Origin: Chloroflexota bacterium
GTDB taxonomy: Bacteria; Chloroflexota; Dormibacteria; Dormibacterales; Dormibacteraceae
Direction of reading: 5' to 3'
DNA: 43,334 nucleotides
Assembly (NCBI GenBank): GCA_005880695.1
Contig: VBGR01000065.1
Location: forward strand, 1-43,334
How positions within the stretch are numbered: the stretch's first letter is position 1; each line of letters begins with the position of its first letter. Shown piece after piece: positions 1-7,564 of the stretch. The notes beneath the pieces are model-generated. The model had not been told where the DNA came from and ran no database searches. It saw only the letters and a program-made list of their open reading frames with translations. Made by a program: the position numbers and the translations under genes.

Positions 1-950
1 TGGAGGGCGAAGTCCAGAAGCTGATCAAGATGGAGGAGCGCCTGCACGACCGCGTGATCGGCCAGGACGAGGCCGTCTCGGCGGTGGCCAACGCGGTCCG
101 TCGCGCCCGTTCCGGCCTCAGCGATCCGAATCGCCCGGTGGGTTCGTTCATCTTCCTCGGGCCCACTGGTGTAGGTAAGACCGAGCTGGCCCGGGCGCTG
201 GCCGAGTTTCTCTTCGACGATGAGCACGCGTTGGTCCGGATCGACATGTCTGAGTATCAGGAGAAGCACACGGTGGCCCGCCTGATCGGCGCGCCACCCG
301 GCTACGTCGGCTATGACGAGGGCGGCCAGCTGACCGAGGCGGTCCGCCGGCGCCCTTACTCCGTGGTCCTCTTCGACGAGATCGAGAAGGCCCACCCTGA
401 CGTGTTCAACGTCTTGCTTCAGGTGCTGGACGACGGGCGCCTGACCGATGGCCAGGGGCGCACCGTCGACTTCCGCAACACCGTGTTGATCATGACTTCG
501 AACCTCGGGTCTAACCTGATCCAAGAACTCTCAAACCGCGACTTCGACGAGATTCGCGACGCCGTGATGGGAGTCCTGCGCGAGAGCTTCCGGCCCGAGT
601 TCCTGAACCGGGTCGATGAGGTCGTGGTGTTCCGTCCTCTGACCAAGGACCAGCTGGCACGCATCGTGGACATCCAGCTCCGCCGTCTGGAGGCGCGGCT
701 GGCGGATCGCAAGCTGACGCTGCGAGTCAGCGACGCCGCCCGGCAGCTCCTCGCAGAGCGCGGCTGGGATCCGGTGTACGGGGCGAGACCGCTCAAGCGC
801 ACGATCCAGCGGCTGGTCCAGGACCCGCTTGCGATGGCCCTCCTGGAGGGTCGCTTCGCCGAGGGCGATAGGGTCGAGGTGGATGCGCGGGAAGGCGAGA
901 TCGTCTTCCAGAAGGAGGCGGCCGTGGCCGCCACAGCGGCGAGCGGCTGA
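1..950 (+). CDS. clpB: ATP-dependent chaperone ClpB, C-terminal part (5' truncated by window edge)
   Basis: The reading frame is open from the first bases, so the gene starts upstream; about 315 codons of the second AAA+ module (D2) remain. Visible are the linker ending in RVIGQDEAV, Walker A GPTGVGKT, pore loop GYVGYDEGG, Walker [15 protein letters not shown], sensor-1 region IMTSNLGS, the arginine-finger region [10 protein letters not shown], and the Clp C-terminal small domain with [10 protein letters not shown] (sensor 2). Wording such as [21 protein letters not shown] and [20 protein letters not shown] fits ClpB better than ClpC. ClpB is a cytosolic hexameric disaggregase that works with DnaK. 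The C terminus ends in a short Ala-rich tail. No heat-shock control can be judged because the promoter is outside the window. Confidence 0.93.
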   Translation, partial: EGEVQKLIKMEERLHDRVIGQDEAVSAVANAVRRARSGLSDPNRPVGSFIFLGPTGVGKTELARALAEFLFDDEHALVRIDMSEYQEKHTVARLIGAPPGYVGYDEGGQLTEAVRRRPYSVVLFDEIEKAHPDVFNVLLQVLDDGRLTDGQGRTVDFRNTVLIMTSNLGSNLIQELSNRDFDEIRDAVMGVLRESFRPEFLNRVDEVVVFRPLTKDQLARIVDIQLRRLEARLADRKLTLRVSDAARQLLAERGWDPVYGARPLKRTIQRLVQDPLAMALLEGRFAEGDRVEVDAREGEIVFQKEAAVAATAASG

Positions 951-977
951 GCGGGGCGGGGGGCGCGCAGCGGCTCC

Positions 978-983
978 TATAAT
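978..983 (+). promoter_or_regulatory. -10 box (perfect TATAAT) of the small gene at 992
   Basis: TATAAT lies 8 nt before the GTG start at 992, with no Shine-Dalgarno sequence between. A transcript from this box would begin at or next to the start codon, so it would be leaderless. No clear -35 element is seen. Confidence 0.6.
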
Positions 984-991
984 TCGGCGCC

Positions 992-1267
992 GTGGCGACG
1001 CCCGGCAGCGGCGAGATCATCGCCCTACTGCTCCCCCTCGATAAAGACGACTTCATCCTGCCGATTCCGCCTGACACGCGCGTCCTCGGCCTTTACGAGG
1101 TGGAGGGCATCCACCTCTGGTGCATCCGGCCCGGGCATCGCGGCCAGACCCACTTCCTGCTCTTGCGAGCGGGGGACAGGGTGCCCTCGGGTTACGAGTT
1201 CGTGGCCTCCACGCAGACGAGGCGCGGCGCCGTGAAGCTGCTTTTCCGGCAGTCTTCTTCCCGCTAG
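992..1267 (+). CDS. Hypothetical protein, 91 aa
   Basis: Small soluble protein that I do not recognise. It starts with GTG directly downstream of a perfect TATAAT, which supports both the gene and this start. The sequence is mixed beta-like (DDFILPIPPDTRVLGLYEVEGIHLW) with no signal peptide or membrane segment and one Cys (WCIRPG). It sits 41 nt after clpB on the same strand but has its own promoter. Antisense frames across it are open too, as is common at this G+C, but they lack a promoter-start arrangement. Confidence 0.6.
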   Translation: MATPGSGEIIALLLPLDKDDFILPIPPDTRVLGLYEVEGIHLWCIRPGHRGQTHFLLLRAGDRVPSGYEFVASTQTRRGAVKLLFRQSSSR

Positions 1268-1308
1268 AACTGTCGATTAGCGGCCCCGGCCGATCGTCGC
1301 TAGTGTGT

Positions 1309-1326
1309 AGAAGCCGCAGCTTTTTT
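1309..1326 (+). terminator. Possible Rho-independent terminator hairpin
   Basis: AGAAGC-CGCA-GCTTTT forms a 6-bp stem (one G-U pair) with a 4-nt loop and runs into a T-tract (1321-1326). It is 41 nt after the 992-1267 gene and just before the ribosome-binding site of the next gene, so it could end the first transcript or sit in the leader of the second. The stem is short. Confidence 0.35.
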
Positions 1327-1352
1327 CTGCAGTGTTTGAGGGAGGAGACACC

Positions 1353-1775
1353 ATGTCCGAAGCCAAGGAAATCGTTCGCAAAGTGGAAGAGGCTTGGGCC
1401 CGCAGTGATCTTGCCAGCCTCGACGAGCTCATCTCGGCCGACGTGAAGAACAACGACGCACCGCCTGGATTTCCGAGCGGGCTCGAGGGGGCCAAGTTCG
1501 GCCACTCCATGTTCATGGCCTCGTTCCCGGATCGATCGATGCAGATCCACCAGATCATCGGCGACGGCGACCTGGTTGCGGTGCGCTCGAGCGTCCAGGG
1601 CACCCACACGGGCGCACCATTCCTGGGACTGCCGGCTTCCGGGCGGCAGATCGACATCGAGGCGGTCAGCATCTACCGGGTGGCCGGAGGCAAGATCGTC
1701 GAGCACTGGGGACTCAACGACGGGATGACACTGATGATGCAGCTCGGGATCGTGAAACCACCCGTGCCGGCCTGA
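1353..1775 (+). CDS. SnoaL-like / ester cyclase family protein, 140 aa
   Basis: A protein of the NTF2-like fold, SnoaL type. The N-terminal helix EIVRKVEEAWARSDLASLDELIS, the central FGHSMFMASFPDRSMQIHQIIGDGDLVAVRSSVQGTHTG segment and the C-terminal IDIEAVSIYRVAGGKIVEHWGLNDG strand are the usual family pattern. Such proteins bind or isomerise small hydrophobic ligands; the substrate cannot be inferred. The ATG at 1353 is chosen because GGGAGGAGA sits just upstream, one of the few clear Shine-Dalgarno sites in the window. An upstream in-frame GTG at 1332 would place that site inside the coding region. Length is normal for the family. Confidence 0.8.
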   Translation: MSEAKEIVRKVEEAWARSDLASLDELISADVKNNDAPPGFPSGLEGAKFGHSMFMASFPDRSMQIHQIIGDGDLVAVRSSVQGTHTGAPFLGLPASGRQIDIEAVSIYRVAGGKIVEHWGLNDGMTLMMQLGIVKPPVPA

Positions 1776-1802
1776 TCGCGGGGCCGGAGCCGCCAGGCTG
1801 CG

Positions 1803-2069
1803 CTAAGGCCGGTCAGTCGGATCGGACCACGGTTCAGTCGGCGTCCAGTTGAACTCGTCGACGCCATGCTGGTCGATGATCACGAGCGAACATTTGTAGG
1901 GGTCGCAGGTCTGAAATTGATATTCGGTCGGTGAGACCACCGTGGTGTGGCTGACCACGTTGCCGATGGCCTTGAACAGATCGGCCGACCCGAGCAGCGC
2001 CGGCTGAACTGCGAGCGCCGAGACGGCGAGGCCGACCAGCGTCAGCGCCACGGCAGCGGGATGGATCAC
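1803..2069 (-). CDS. Small secreted or membrane-anchored hypothetical protein, 88 aa
   Basis: The N terminus MIHPAAVALTLVGLAVSALAVQPA is a hydrophobic signal peptide or anchor. The rest is a short extracytoplasmic domain with one Cys pair (QTCDPYKCSL). The family is not recognised. The start is GTG at 2069. TACATT (complement of 2077-2082) lies 7 nt upstream, again a leaderless arrangement. Its 5' end faces the 3' end of the downstream minus-strand regulator gene, 60 nt away. Confidence 0.5.
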   Translation of the reverse strand: MIHPAAVALTLVGLAVSALAVQPALLGSADLFKAIGNVVSHTTVVSPTEYQFQTCDPYKCSLVIIDQHGVDEFNWTPTEPWSDPTDRP

Positions 2070-2076
2070 GATGAGG

Positions 2077-2082
2077 AATGTA
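2077..2082 (-). promoter_or_regulatory. -10-like box TACATT upstream of the GTG at 2069
   Basis: TACATT (4 of 6 match to TATAAT) lies 7 nt upstream of the start codon with no ribosome-binding site in between. It matches the spacing seen at several other starts in the window. Confidence 0.4.
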
Positions 2083-2129
2083 GGCGCGCGTCAGGCCGGG
2101 GAGAATGCGGGAGAAGGCTCAGCCGGTGC

Positions 2130-3704
2130 TCAATTCAGGTGCTCATTTCTTGCCAGCCAGGTCGCGACCTGGACCCGAGAATCGAAGCCCAGCTTGCCAA
2201 GGATGCGGTGGACGTGGTTGTCGACCGTGCGCTCTGAGAGGTAGAGCCGGCCGGCGATCTCGCGGTTGCTCAAGCCTCGCGCCAACAGCTGCGCCACATC
2301 GCGTTCCCGTCGGCTCAACGGTGTCCGTGATGGGGCGGCTACTGCGGCCGCTTCCTGGTCGCGGCTCAGGGCGGCTCCCGCGCGGAAGAGGAGCCAGCTG
2401 CCGGGCACGCCCTCGAATTCACGCCCGCCGCGTTCGCTGAACTCGATCCCAGACCCCGCCACCAGGTCTTTCACCGTGCCCGAGACCAGGACCTCGCCAG
2501 GCTGCGCCGCTGCCATCACTCCCGAAGCGATGTGAAGCGCAACGCCACGCGGACGGCCCGCCGCGACCTCGCATTCGCCGGCGTGGAGGCCGGCCCGGAT
2601 CCGAAGTCCGAATTCGAGCAGGTCATCGCGCACGTCCAGGGCGCAGCGAATGGCGCGGGCGGTACCGTCGAACACCGCGGTGACACCTCGCTCGCTGGCC
2701 TCGACCTCCCTGCCGCCGTACTGCGCCAGGGCCTGCCGGACAACCTCCTGATGGCGATCGACCAGGTCATTCCAGCGCCGGTCTCCCAACCAGACCGCCT
2801 GAGCGCCGGCCTGGGTGATGCTGGTGCAGAGCACCGTCGCGAGCATGCTGTCCGGTGCCGGGCTGGTCCGAACGCCGGTCAGGAATTCTTCGACCTCTTC
2901 CAGCATCCGCTCCCGGTCGCCGAAGTACGCCCAGTGATCGTCGGAGGGCAGCTCCACCAGTCTTGCCCCCGGAATGCGCTCGGCCATGTACCGGCCCGCC
3001 TCGATCGGCGCGACCTTATCGCCCTGGGCGTGGATGATCAGGACCGGGACCCGTATCGCCGGCAGCGCTTCGCGGATATCGATATCCGCATTCATCTGAA
3101 AGAGAGCGCGCGCGTCTGCCGGGCTGGCGCTCATCTGCTGGAAGGTTCCCCACCACCGGATCAGCTCTGGGCTGTCGCCCTGGCTGGGTGCATACCAGTT
3201 GGCGTAGTCGCCGCTGCCCCAGTTGGACTCGATCCTGTCCTGCAGGCGATTCGTTTGCTCGTCCGTTCTCCCCCAGGGGTAGCCAGGACGCTGCCTCCAG
3301 CTCGGGTAGCTGCCTACCATCACCAGTGCGGCGGTGCGCTCTGGATAGGTCGCAGCAAACAGCGCCGACATCACCCCTCCCTCGGACACGCCCATCACGG
3401 CGGCTCGCTGGGAGCCGACCGCATCCAAAACCGCGCGGACGTCATCCATACGCTGCTCGAGGGCGGGCAGATCGAGGACTCGATCCGAGAGGCCGGTGCC
3501 GCGCTTGTCGAACAGGATCAGGCGTGAAAACGCGGCCAGGCGATTGAGAACCGCCGCCAGCGATGGCAGCTCCCACATGTAGGCCAGATTCGAGATCCAG
3601 CCGGGGACGAAAACCAGGTCCAGGGGGCCGTCGCCCACGACCTGGTAAGCGATGTTGATGCTGCCGCTGCGAGCGTATTTGGCTCCTGTGAACACCGCTC
3701 GCAC
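2130..3704 (-). CDS. Alpha/beta hydrolase - cyclase-like domain - LuxR-type regulator, 524 aa
   Basis: Three domains are visible. Residues 1-275 are an alpha/beta hydrolase with nucleophile S107 in GVSEGG, probable acid D229 in QGDK and H257 in DDHW. Residues 285-445 resemble a class III adenylate cyclase homology domain (WLGDRRWNDLVDRH, AGLHAGECEV, GEVLVSGTVKDLVAGSGI). Residues 460-524 are a LuxR/GerE helix-turn-helix (LSRRERDVAQLLARGLSNREIAGRL). In active cyclases of this type two Asp residues hold the metals, in FTDI and GDG; here they are CTSI (S295) and ERG (R339), so the domain is probably a non-catalytic sensor. The protein is likely a transcription factor responding to a small molecule. 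The start is GTG at 3704, 38 nt downstream of a tRNA gene on the same strand. Confidence 0.85.
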   Translation of the reverse strand: MRAVFTGAKYARSGSINIAYQVVGDGPLDLVFVPGWISNLAYMWELPSLAAVLNRLAAFSRLILFDKRGTGLSDRVLDLPALEQRMDDVRAVLDAVGSQRAAVMGVSEGGVMSALFAATYPERTAALVMVGSYPSWRQRPGYPWGRTDEQTNRLQDRIESNWGSGDYANWYAPSQGDSPELIRWWGTFQQMSASPADARALFQMNADIDIREALPAIRVPVLIIHAQGDKVAPIEAGRYMAERIPGARLVELPSDDHWAYFGDRERMLEEVEEFLTGVRTSPAPDSMLATVLCTSITQAGAQAVWLGDRRWNDLVDRHQEVVRQALAQYGGREVEASERGVTAVFDGTARAIRCALDVRDDLLEFGLRIRAGLHAGECEVAAGRPRGVALHIASGVMAAAQPGEVLVSGTVKDLVAGSGIEFSERGGREFEGVPGSWLLFRAGAALSRDQEAAAVAAPSRTPLSRRERDVAQLLARGLSNREIAGRLYLSERTVDNHVHRILGKLGFDSRVQVATWLARNEHLN

Positions 3705-3742
3705 TCTAATCCCGGCCGGCAGGCTCGTGGCTTTGGAAGGCG

Positions 3743-3832
3743 CGGGAAGGGAGGGATTCGAACCCTCGAGGGAGTTTCACACCCCCTACCCGCTTAGCAG
3801 GCGGGCGCTTTCGACCACTCAGCCACCTCCCC
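3743..3832 (-). tRNA. tRNA-Ser(GCT)
   Basis: On the minus strand the acceptor strand GGGGAGG (3832-3826) pairs with CCTTCCC (3750-3744), with one G-U pair. The anticodon stem CCCGC/GCGGG encloses loop CTGCTAA, anticodon GCT, reading AGC/AGU serine codons. A long variable arm typical of tRNA-Ser follows, then the T arm GAGGG-TTCGAAT-CCCTC. Length is 90 nt, discriminator base G, and CCA is not encoded. Confidence 0.95.
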
Positions 3833-3851
3833 GGAACGGGGCCGCCAACCG

Positions 3852-3857
3852 ATTCTA
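3852..3857 (-). promoter_or_regulatory. -10 box (TAGAAT) of the tRNA-Ser gene
   Basis: TAGAAT (5 of 6 match) lies on the minus strand 19 nt upstream of the mature tRNA 5' end, a normal distance for a stable-RNA promoter. No good -35 hexamer is visible. Confidence 0.5.
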
Positions 3858-3908
3858 TCCAGCAGGTGGTTCTTTCAGCCCGGTCGACCGTTGTAAGTAC
3901 GCAGAACC

Positions 3909-4088
3909 ATGGAAAAGGGGGCCGCCGACCGCATCGTCGGGCTGACCGAGGCTGAAGTCCAGCTCTTGAAGCTGGTCTCGACGGGAAGGCTGCGGCCGGA
4001 GGTCGCGGCCGCGCTGGGGCTCGGTCCGGAGGCGTCGGCGCAGCTGCGCAAGCTCCATCGCAAAGGTGGAGTGCGCGCCCGGGCCTAA
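3909..4088 (+). CDS. 59-aa LuxR/GerE-like helix-turn-helix mini-protein
   Basis: ATG at 3909 opens 59 codons to TAA. Residues 11-59 follow the GerE/LuxR DNA-binding pattern: GLTEAEVQLLKLVSTGRL, then PEVAAALGLGPEASAQLRKL, then HRKGGVRARA, comparable to LTxxExxVLxLxAxGxxxxEIAxxLxxSxxTVxxHxxxIxxKLGVxxR in the family. There is no receiver or sensor domain, so it is a stand-alone HTH or a remnant of one. The stop codon overlaps the stop of the convergent dehydrogenase gene (shared bases 4085-4088). No convincing ribosome-binding site is seen. The function is inferred from pattern only. Confidence 0.55.
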   Translation: MEKGAADRIVGLTEAEVQLLKLVSTGRLRPEVAAALGLGPEASAQLRKLHRKGGVRARA

Positions 4089-5227
4089 TTCTCCGGGATG
4101 TCGAAGACCGCTTTCACCTCGTCCGCCGGCTGCGAAGTCAGCGCGGTCTCGTAGTTCTCGATCGGCACGTGCGCGGTGATCACACTCGCGAGCTGCTGCG
4201 GCCAGCGCCGGCCCATTTCACTCAGGTCCTTGACCGCCTGGAGGAAGTACGAGCGGTTGGCGTTGACGGACCCCAGCACCACCTGGTTCCAGAGCACCAT
4301 CTGGCGCATCAGGTGGCCGCCCTCAAGCTCCAGCTCGCCGCCGCGGTCGCCCGGCACGCCCGTGAAAACCAGCACGCCGTTGACGCCAAGCGCGCTCAGG
4401 AGCTGCCAGGCGACCGGCGCCACGCCCGTGGCTTCCACGATCAGGTCGATGGACCCGGTGCTGCTCGGGATGTCCTCAACGGGTGTCTCCATCACGTTCC
4501 AGTAGGTAGCGCCGATCGATTCCACCAGGCGCCCCTTGTAGCCGTCGCGGGGCCGGATGTCGGAGACGTGCGTCTCCACTCCGTGGAGCAGCAGTACGAA
4601 GGCAGCCATGATCCCGATTGGGCCGGCGCCCGCCACCAGGGCCCGCTTAACGAAGCGCCAGTCGCGGTTCGCCTCCTGGTCGTCGGTCAGGTTGCGCACC
4701 CAGTCCAGGCGGTTCTGGATCAGGACCGACTCCAGGATCGCCTTTTCGACCACCGTGGTCGGCTCGATCAGAACCCCGTAGGGCCGCAGCTCGGGCGGCA
4801 GCTTCACCGCGAAGTCGGTCGATTCGACGATCCTCGAGGTCATATAGCCGTGCGCGCCCACGATCCCCCTCTCCGAGTACTTGCCCGTGTAGCAGAGGTC
4901 TGACTCGCCATGTGCGCAGGTGGGGCACTCGGGTAGCCGGCAGGGTCTCCGCACGGTGCAGACGACGAGGTCGCCGGCCTTGTAATCGGAGCTCGCCTCC
5001 GACCCTGTTTCGACCACCTGTCCGAGCATCTCGTGGCCGAGAACAAGGTAGTCGGAGCCGCTCGGCGGCACGCCGCCTTCACCCCGCACGATCGCACGGT
5101 CGGTGCCGCAGATCCCGACCTCGAGCACCCGGATGCGGAGCTCGTCCGGCGCCTGGATGGCCGGTTCGGGGACGTCCGTTCTGAGCGTGGGCTTGCCACT
5201 CGGCTTGTCCAGGGCGATGGCGCGCAT
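4085..5227 (-). CDS. gdh: Zinc-dependent glucose 1-dehydrogenase, MDR family, 380 aa
   Basis: Medium-chain dehydrogenase of the archaeal/bacterial glucose dehydrogenase type, which oxidises glucose to gluconolactone with NAD(P)+. Catalytic-zinc ligand C40 sits in GICGTD with H65-E66 in LGHEM. The structural-zinc cysteines are C96, C101, C104 and C112. The nucleotide-binding glycine motif is GAGPIG, and LDWVRNLTDD is the insert typical of this subfamily. Length is normal. ATG at 5227 is used; TAGTAT (5241-5236) lies 8 nt upstream, so the message is probably leaderless. The gene diverges from a GH15 glucoamylase with only 23 bp between start codons, which fits glucose release followed by glucose oxidation. 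Other sugar substrates cannot be excluded. Confidence 0.85.
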   Translation of the reverse strand: MRAIALDKPSGKPTLRTDVPEPAIQAPDELRIRVLEVGICGTDRAIVRGEGGVPPSGSDYLVLGHEMLGQVVETGSEASSDYKAGDLVVCTVRRPCRLPECPTCAHGESDLCYTGKYSERGIVGAHGYMTSRIVESTDFAVKLPPELRPYGVLIEPTTVVEKAILESVLIQNRLDWVRNLTDDQEANRDWRFVKRALVAGAGPIGIMAAFVLLLHGVETHVSDIRPRDGYKGRLVESIGATYWNVMETPVEDIPSSTGSIDLIVEATGVAPVAWQLLSALGVNGVLVFTGVPGDRGGELELEGGHLMRQMVLWNQVVLGSVNANRSYFLQAVKDLSEMGRRWPQQLASVITAHVPIENYETALTSQPADEVKAVFDIPEN

Positions 5228-5234
5228 CGCAGCC

Positions 5235-5243
5235 CATACTAAG
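5235..5243. promoter_or_regulatory. Overlapping divergent -10 elements for glucose dehydrogenase and glucoamylase
   Basis: CATACTAAG reads as CATACT (5235-5240) on the plus strand, 10 nt before ATG 5251, and as TAGTAT (5241-5236) on the minus strand, 8 nt before ATG 5227. The two hexamers share five bases, so one near-symmetric core may fire in both directions. Each match to TATAAT is 4 of 6. Confidence 0.45.
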
Positions 5244-5250
5244 GTCCCGC

Positions 5251-7509
5251 ATGCTGGCGCCCGGAAGTCCAGGAGCTCCGCCGTCCTGGGGTCCCGGGTT
5301 AAAGCAGGCGTTCGGGGCCGCTCCCGGCCTGGAGAGCAAAGTCTGGTTCACCCTCGCCCGGGGCAACCTGAGTGAGGTCTTCTTTCCGAGCCTCCGCCAG
5401 CCGACCCTCCACGAGCTCCGCTTCCTGGTCGCTGCGCCGGGCGCTCCGCCGGTCGACGACGCGGCTGAGGCAGACCACAGCCTGCGCTGGCTGCGGCCAG
5501 GCGTCCCCGCCTTTTCGGTCTTCAGCTCCCACGACGAGTACCACCTGAGCCTCAACTTCGTCGTCGACCCCGACCGGAGCGCGCTGCTGATCGCCGGCGC
5601 CTTCAACCCTGAGCTGCCCGACCTGCGCCTCTACCTGATGGCCACTCCGCACGTGGTTCCGGGGAGTGAGGGCAACGAAGCGGAGGTGCTCGCCCTCGAC
5701 CCGCCCGTCCTCCTGGCACGCCAGGGCGACATCCACATCGCCCTGGTTGGCCCGTTCGCCCGGGCCAGCGCCGGCTATCGGGACTCGTCGGACCTCTGGG
5801 TCGACCTCAACGACTCCGACGGCGCCATGTCGGCGACGTACGGGCGGGCTGGTCCGGGCAACGTGACCCTCGGCGCGGAGCTGGCCCTGCACTCTGGCGC
5901 TTTCCAGGTCGCCGTGGCTTTCGCGCACGCCCGCGCCGACGCAGAAGAGATTGCGCTGGAGGTGCTCCGCAAGGGCACGGCCGCGGTCACGCAGGCCTTC
6001 GAGAAGGCATGGACGGCGCTGCCCGACCTGCCACCCCGCCTGGCCCAGGTCAGCGGGGATGGCGGCAACCTGGCGCGAGCTTCGCTAGCGGTGCTGCGCT
6101 GTCTCGAGGACAAGGACGCCCGCGGCGCTTTCGTGGCCGCCCCGGGTGCGCCCTGGGGCGAGCTGAACCGCGACGGCAACCATGTCTACCACCTGGTCTG
6201 GTCGCGCGACCTCTACCACCAGGCCACCGCGCTGGTCGAGGCGGGCGACACGGCGCCCGCGGTGCGCGCCCTCCGGCATCTGGCCAGGATGCAGCGGGCG
6301 ACCGGCGAGTGGCCCCAGAACTGGACCCTGGATGGCCGGCCCCACTGGCGCGCGGTCGAGCTCGATGAGGTGGCGCTTCCGGTCCTCCTGGCCTGGAAGC
6401 TGGCTCTCGCCGGGGCGCTGGACTGGGATCCCTACCCGGAGCTGGTCCGCCCGGCGGCCGTCTACATGCTTAGCCATGGGCCCCTGACGCAGCTCGACCG
6501 CTGGGAGGACGCGGGCGGCCTCTCGCCTTCCACCCTGGCGGTGACCGTCTCGGCCCTGATCGCCAGCGCGGAGTTCGCTCACCTGGCTGGTGATCACGTC
6601 GCCGCGGCCCACCTGCGGGTGGTCGCCGACTACTGGGCCGACCGGATCGAGGCCTGGTGCTTTTCAGAAGCGCGTGGCCACTACGTGCGCCTGGCCGCCG
6701 ACCCCGACGCCGGGGCAGCGACCGGCGGTGTCCTGAGCATCGACTTCATCGAGCTGGTCCGGCACGGCATCCGCGACGCCCACTACCCGGCTGTGGCCAG
6801 GAGCCTCGCCGCAGTGGATGCCGAGCTCCTCTCCCGCACACCGGCAGGCCCGGCGTGGCGCCGCTACGTGGGCGATCGCTACGGGGAGGCGGAGGACGGC
6901 AGTCCCTGGCCCGTCGCCGGTGCCGGCGGCGTCGGCCGCCCCTGGCCGTTGCTGGTCGGCGAGCGAGCTCACCTGGAGCTGCTGCGAGGTGAGCAGATCG
7001 CGGCGCTGGTCAGGGCGTTCGAAGCCTTCGCCGGGCCAGGCTTGATGCTGCCGGAACAGGTCTGGGATGGTCCAGCGATTCCGCAGCGCGGCCTCCAGCC
7101 GGGGATCGCCAACGGCTCGGCGGCGCCGCTCGGCTGGGCTCACGCCGAGTATTTGAAGACGCTCAACTCACTTGCCACCGGTCGCTCCGGCGACCAGCTC
7201 GAGCAGGTTCGCCGGCGCTGCATCATCGATCCGCCGGAGGACCCGCCTTTCGTCTGGAGCCAGGCCCACGCGGTGCGCACCTTCGCGGCCGGCCGCCGCG
7301 TCAAAATCCAGCTCGACCAACCGGCTGTGGTGCGCTGGAGCGCCGACGACTGGGCCACCTGGAAGGAGAGCCCCACCGTGGACACGACGCTGGGTTTCCA
7401 CGTCGCCGAGCTCCCGACCCAGATCATGCGGCCGGGCGCGGTGATGGGCTGGACCGCGCACTTCAAGGATGGCTGGGAGGGTCGCAACCATACGCTGACC
7501 TGTCGCTAG
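5251..7509 (+). CDS. GH15 glucoamylase / glucodextranase-type alpha-glucan glucohydrolase, 752 aa
   Basis: The N-terminal ~270 residues form the beta-sandwich domain of bacterial glucoamylases (GPGLKQAFGAAPGLESKVWFTLARGNLSEVFFPS). The (alpha/alpha)6 catalytic domain follows, with HLVWSRDLYHQATAL, GEWPQNWTLDGRPHW, general acid E373 in ELDEVALPVLLAWKL and general base E571 in GRPWPLLVGERAHLEL. A short beta-rich tail ends the protein. Such enzymes release beta-glucose from the non-reducing ends of glucans. No signal peptide is obvious, so a cytoplasmic role on stored glycogen or dextrins is likely (inference). It diverges from the glucose dehydrogenase gene. ATG at 5251 lacks a Shine-Dalgarno sequence and is probably leaderless. 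Confidence 0.88.
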   Translation: MLAPGSPGAPPSWGPGLKQAFGAAPGLESKVWFTLARGNLSEVFFPSLRQPTLHELRFLVAAPGAPPVDDAAEADHSLRWLRPGVPAFSVFSSHDEYHLSLNFVVDPDRSALLIAGAFNPELPDLRLYLMATPHVVPGSEGNEAEVLALDPPVLLARQGDIHIALVGPFARASAGYRDSSDLWVDLNDSDGAMSATYGRAGPGNVTLGAELALHSGAFQVAVAFAHARADAEEIALEVLRKGTAAVTQAFEKAWTALPDLPPRLAQVSGDGGNLARASLAVLRCLEDKDARGAFVAAPGAPWGELNRDGNHVYHLVWSRDLYHQATALVEAGDTAPAVRALRHLARMQRATGEWPQNWTLDGRPHWRAVELDEVALPVLLAWKLALAGALDWDPYPELVRPAAVYMLSHGPLTQLDRWEDAGGLSPSTLAVTVSALIASAEFAHLAGDHVAAAHLRVVADYWADRIEAWCFSEARGHYVRLAADPDAGAATGGVLSIDFIELVRHGIRDAHYPAVARSLAAVDAELLSRTPAGPAWRRYVGDRYGEAEDGSPWPVAGAGGVGRPWPLLVGERAHLELLRGEQIAALVRAFEAFAGPGLMLPEQVWDGPAIPQRGLQPGIANGSAAPLGWAHAEYLKTLNSLATGRSGDQLEQVRRRCIIDPPEDPPFVWSQAHAVRTFAAGRRVKIQLDQPAVVRWSADDWATWKESPTVDTTLGFHVAELPTQIMRPGAVMGWTAHFKDGWEGRNHTLTCR

Positions 7510-7530
7510 GAGGCCTGCCACGCCCCCCTC

Positions 7531-7564
7531 CTGACCTCCCCCGTCAAGCGGGAGGAAGGGTCAG
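7531..7564. terminator. Hairpin between convergent genes
   Basis: CTGACC (7531-7536) pairs with GGTCAG (7559-7564), and the inner CTCCC/GGGAG extends the stem with a small bulge. The hairpin sits between the stop codons of two convergent genes and overlaps the stop of the minus-strand one. There is no T-tract, so it may be a 3'-end stabilising or Rho-linked structure rather than an intrinsic terminator. Confidence 0.35.
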
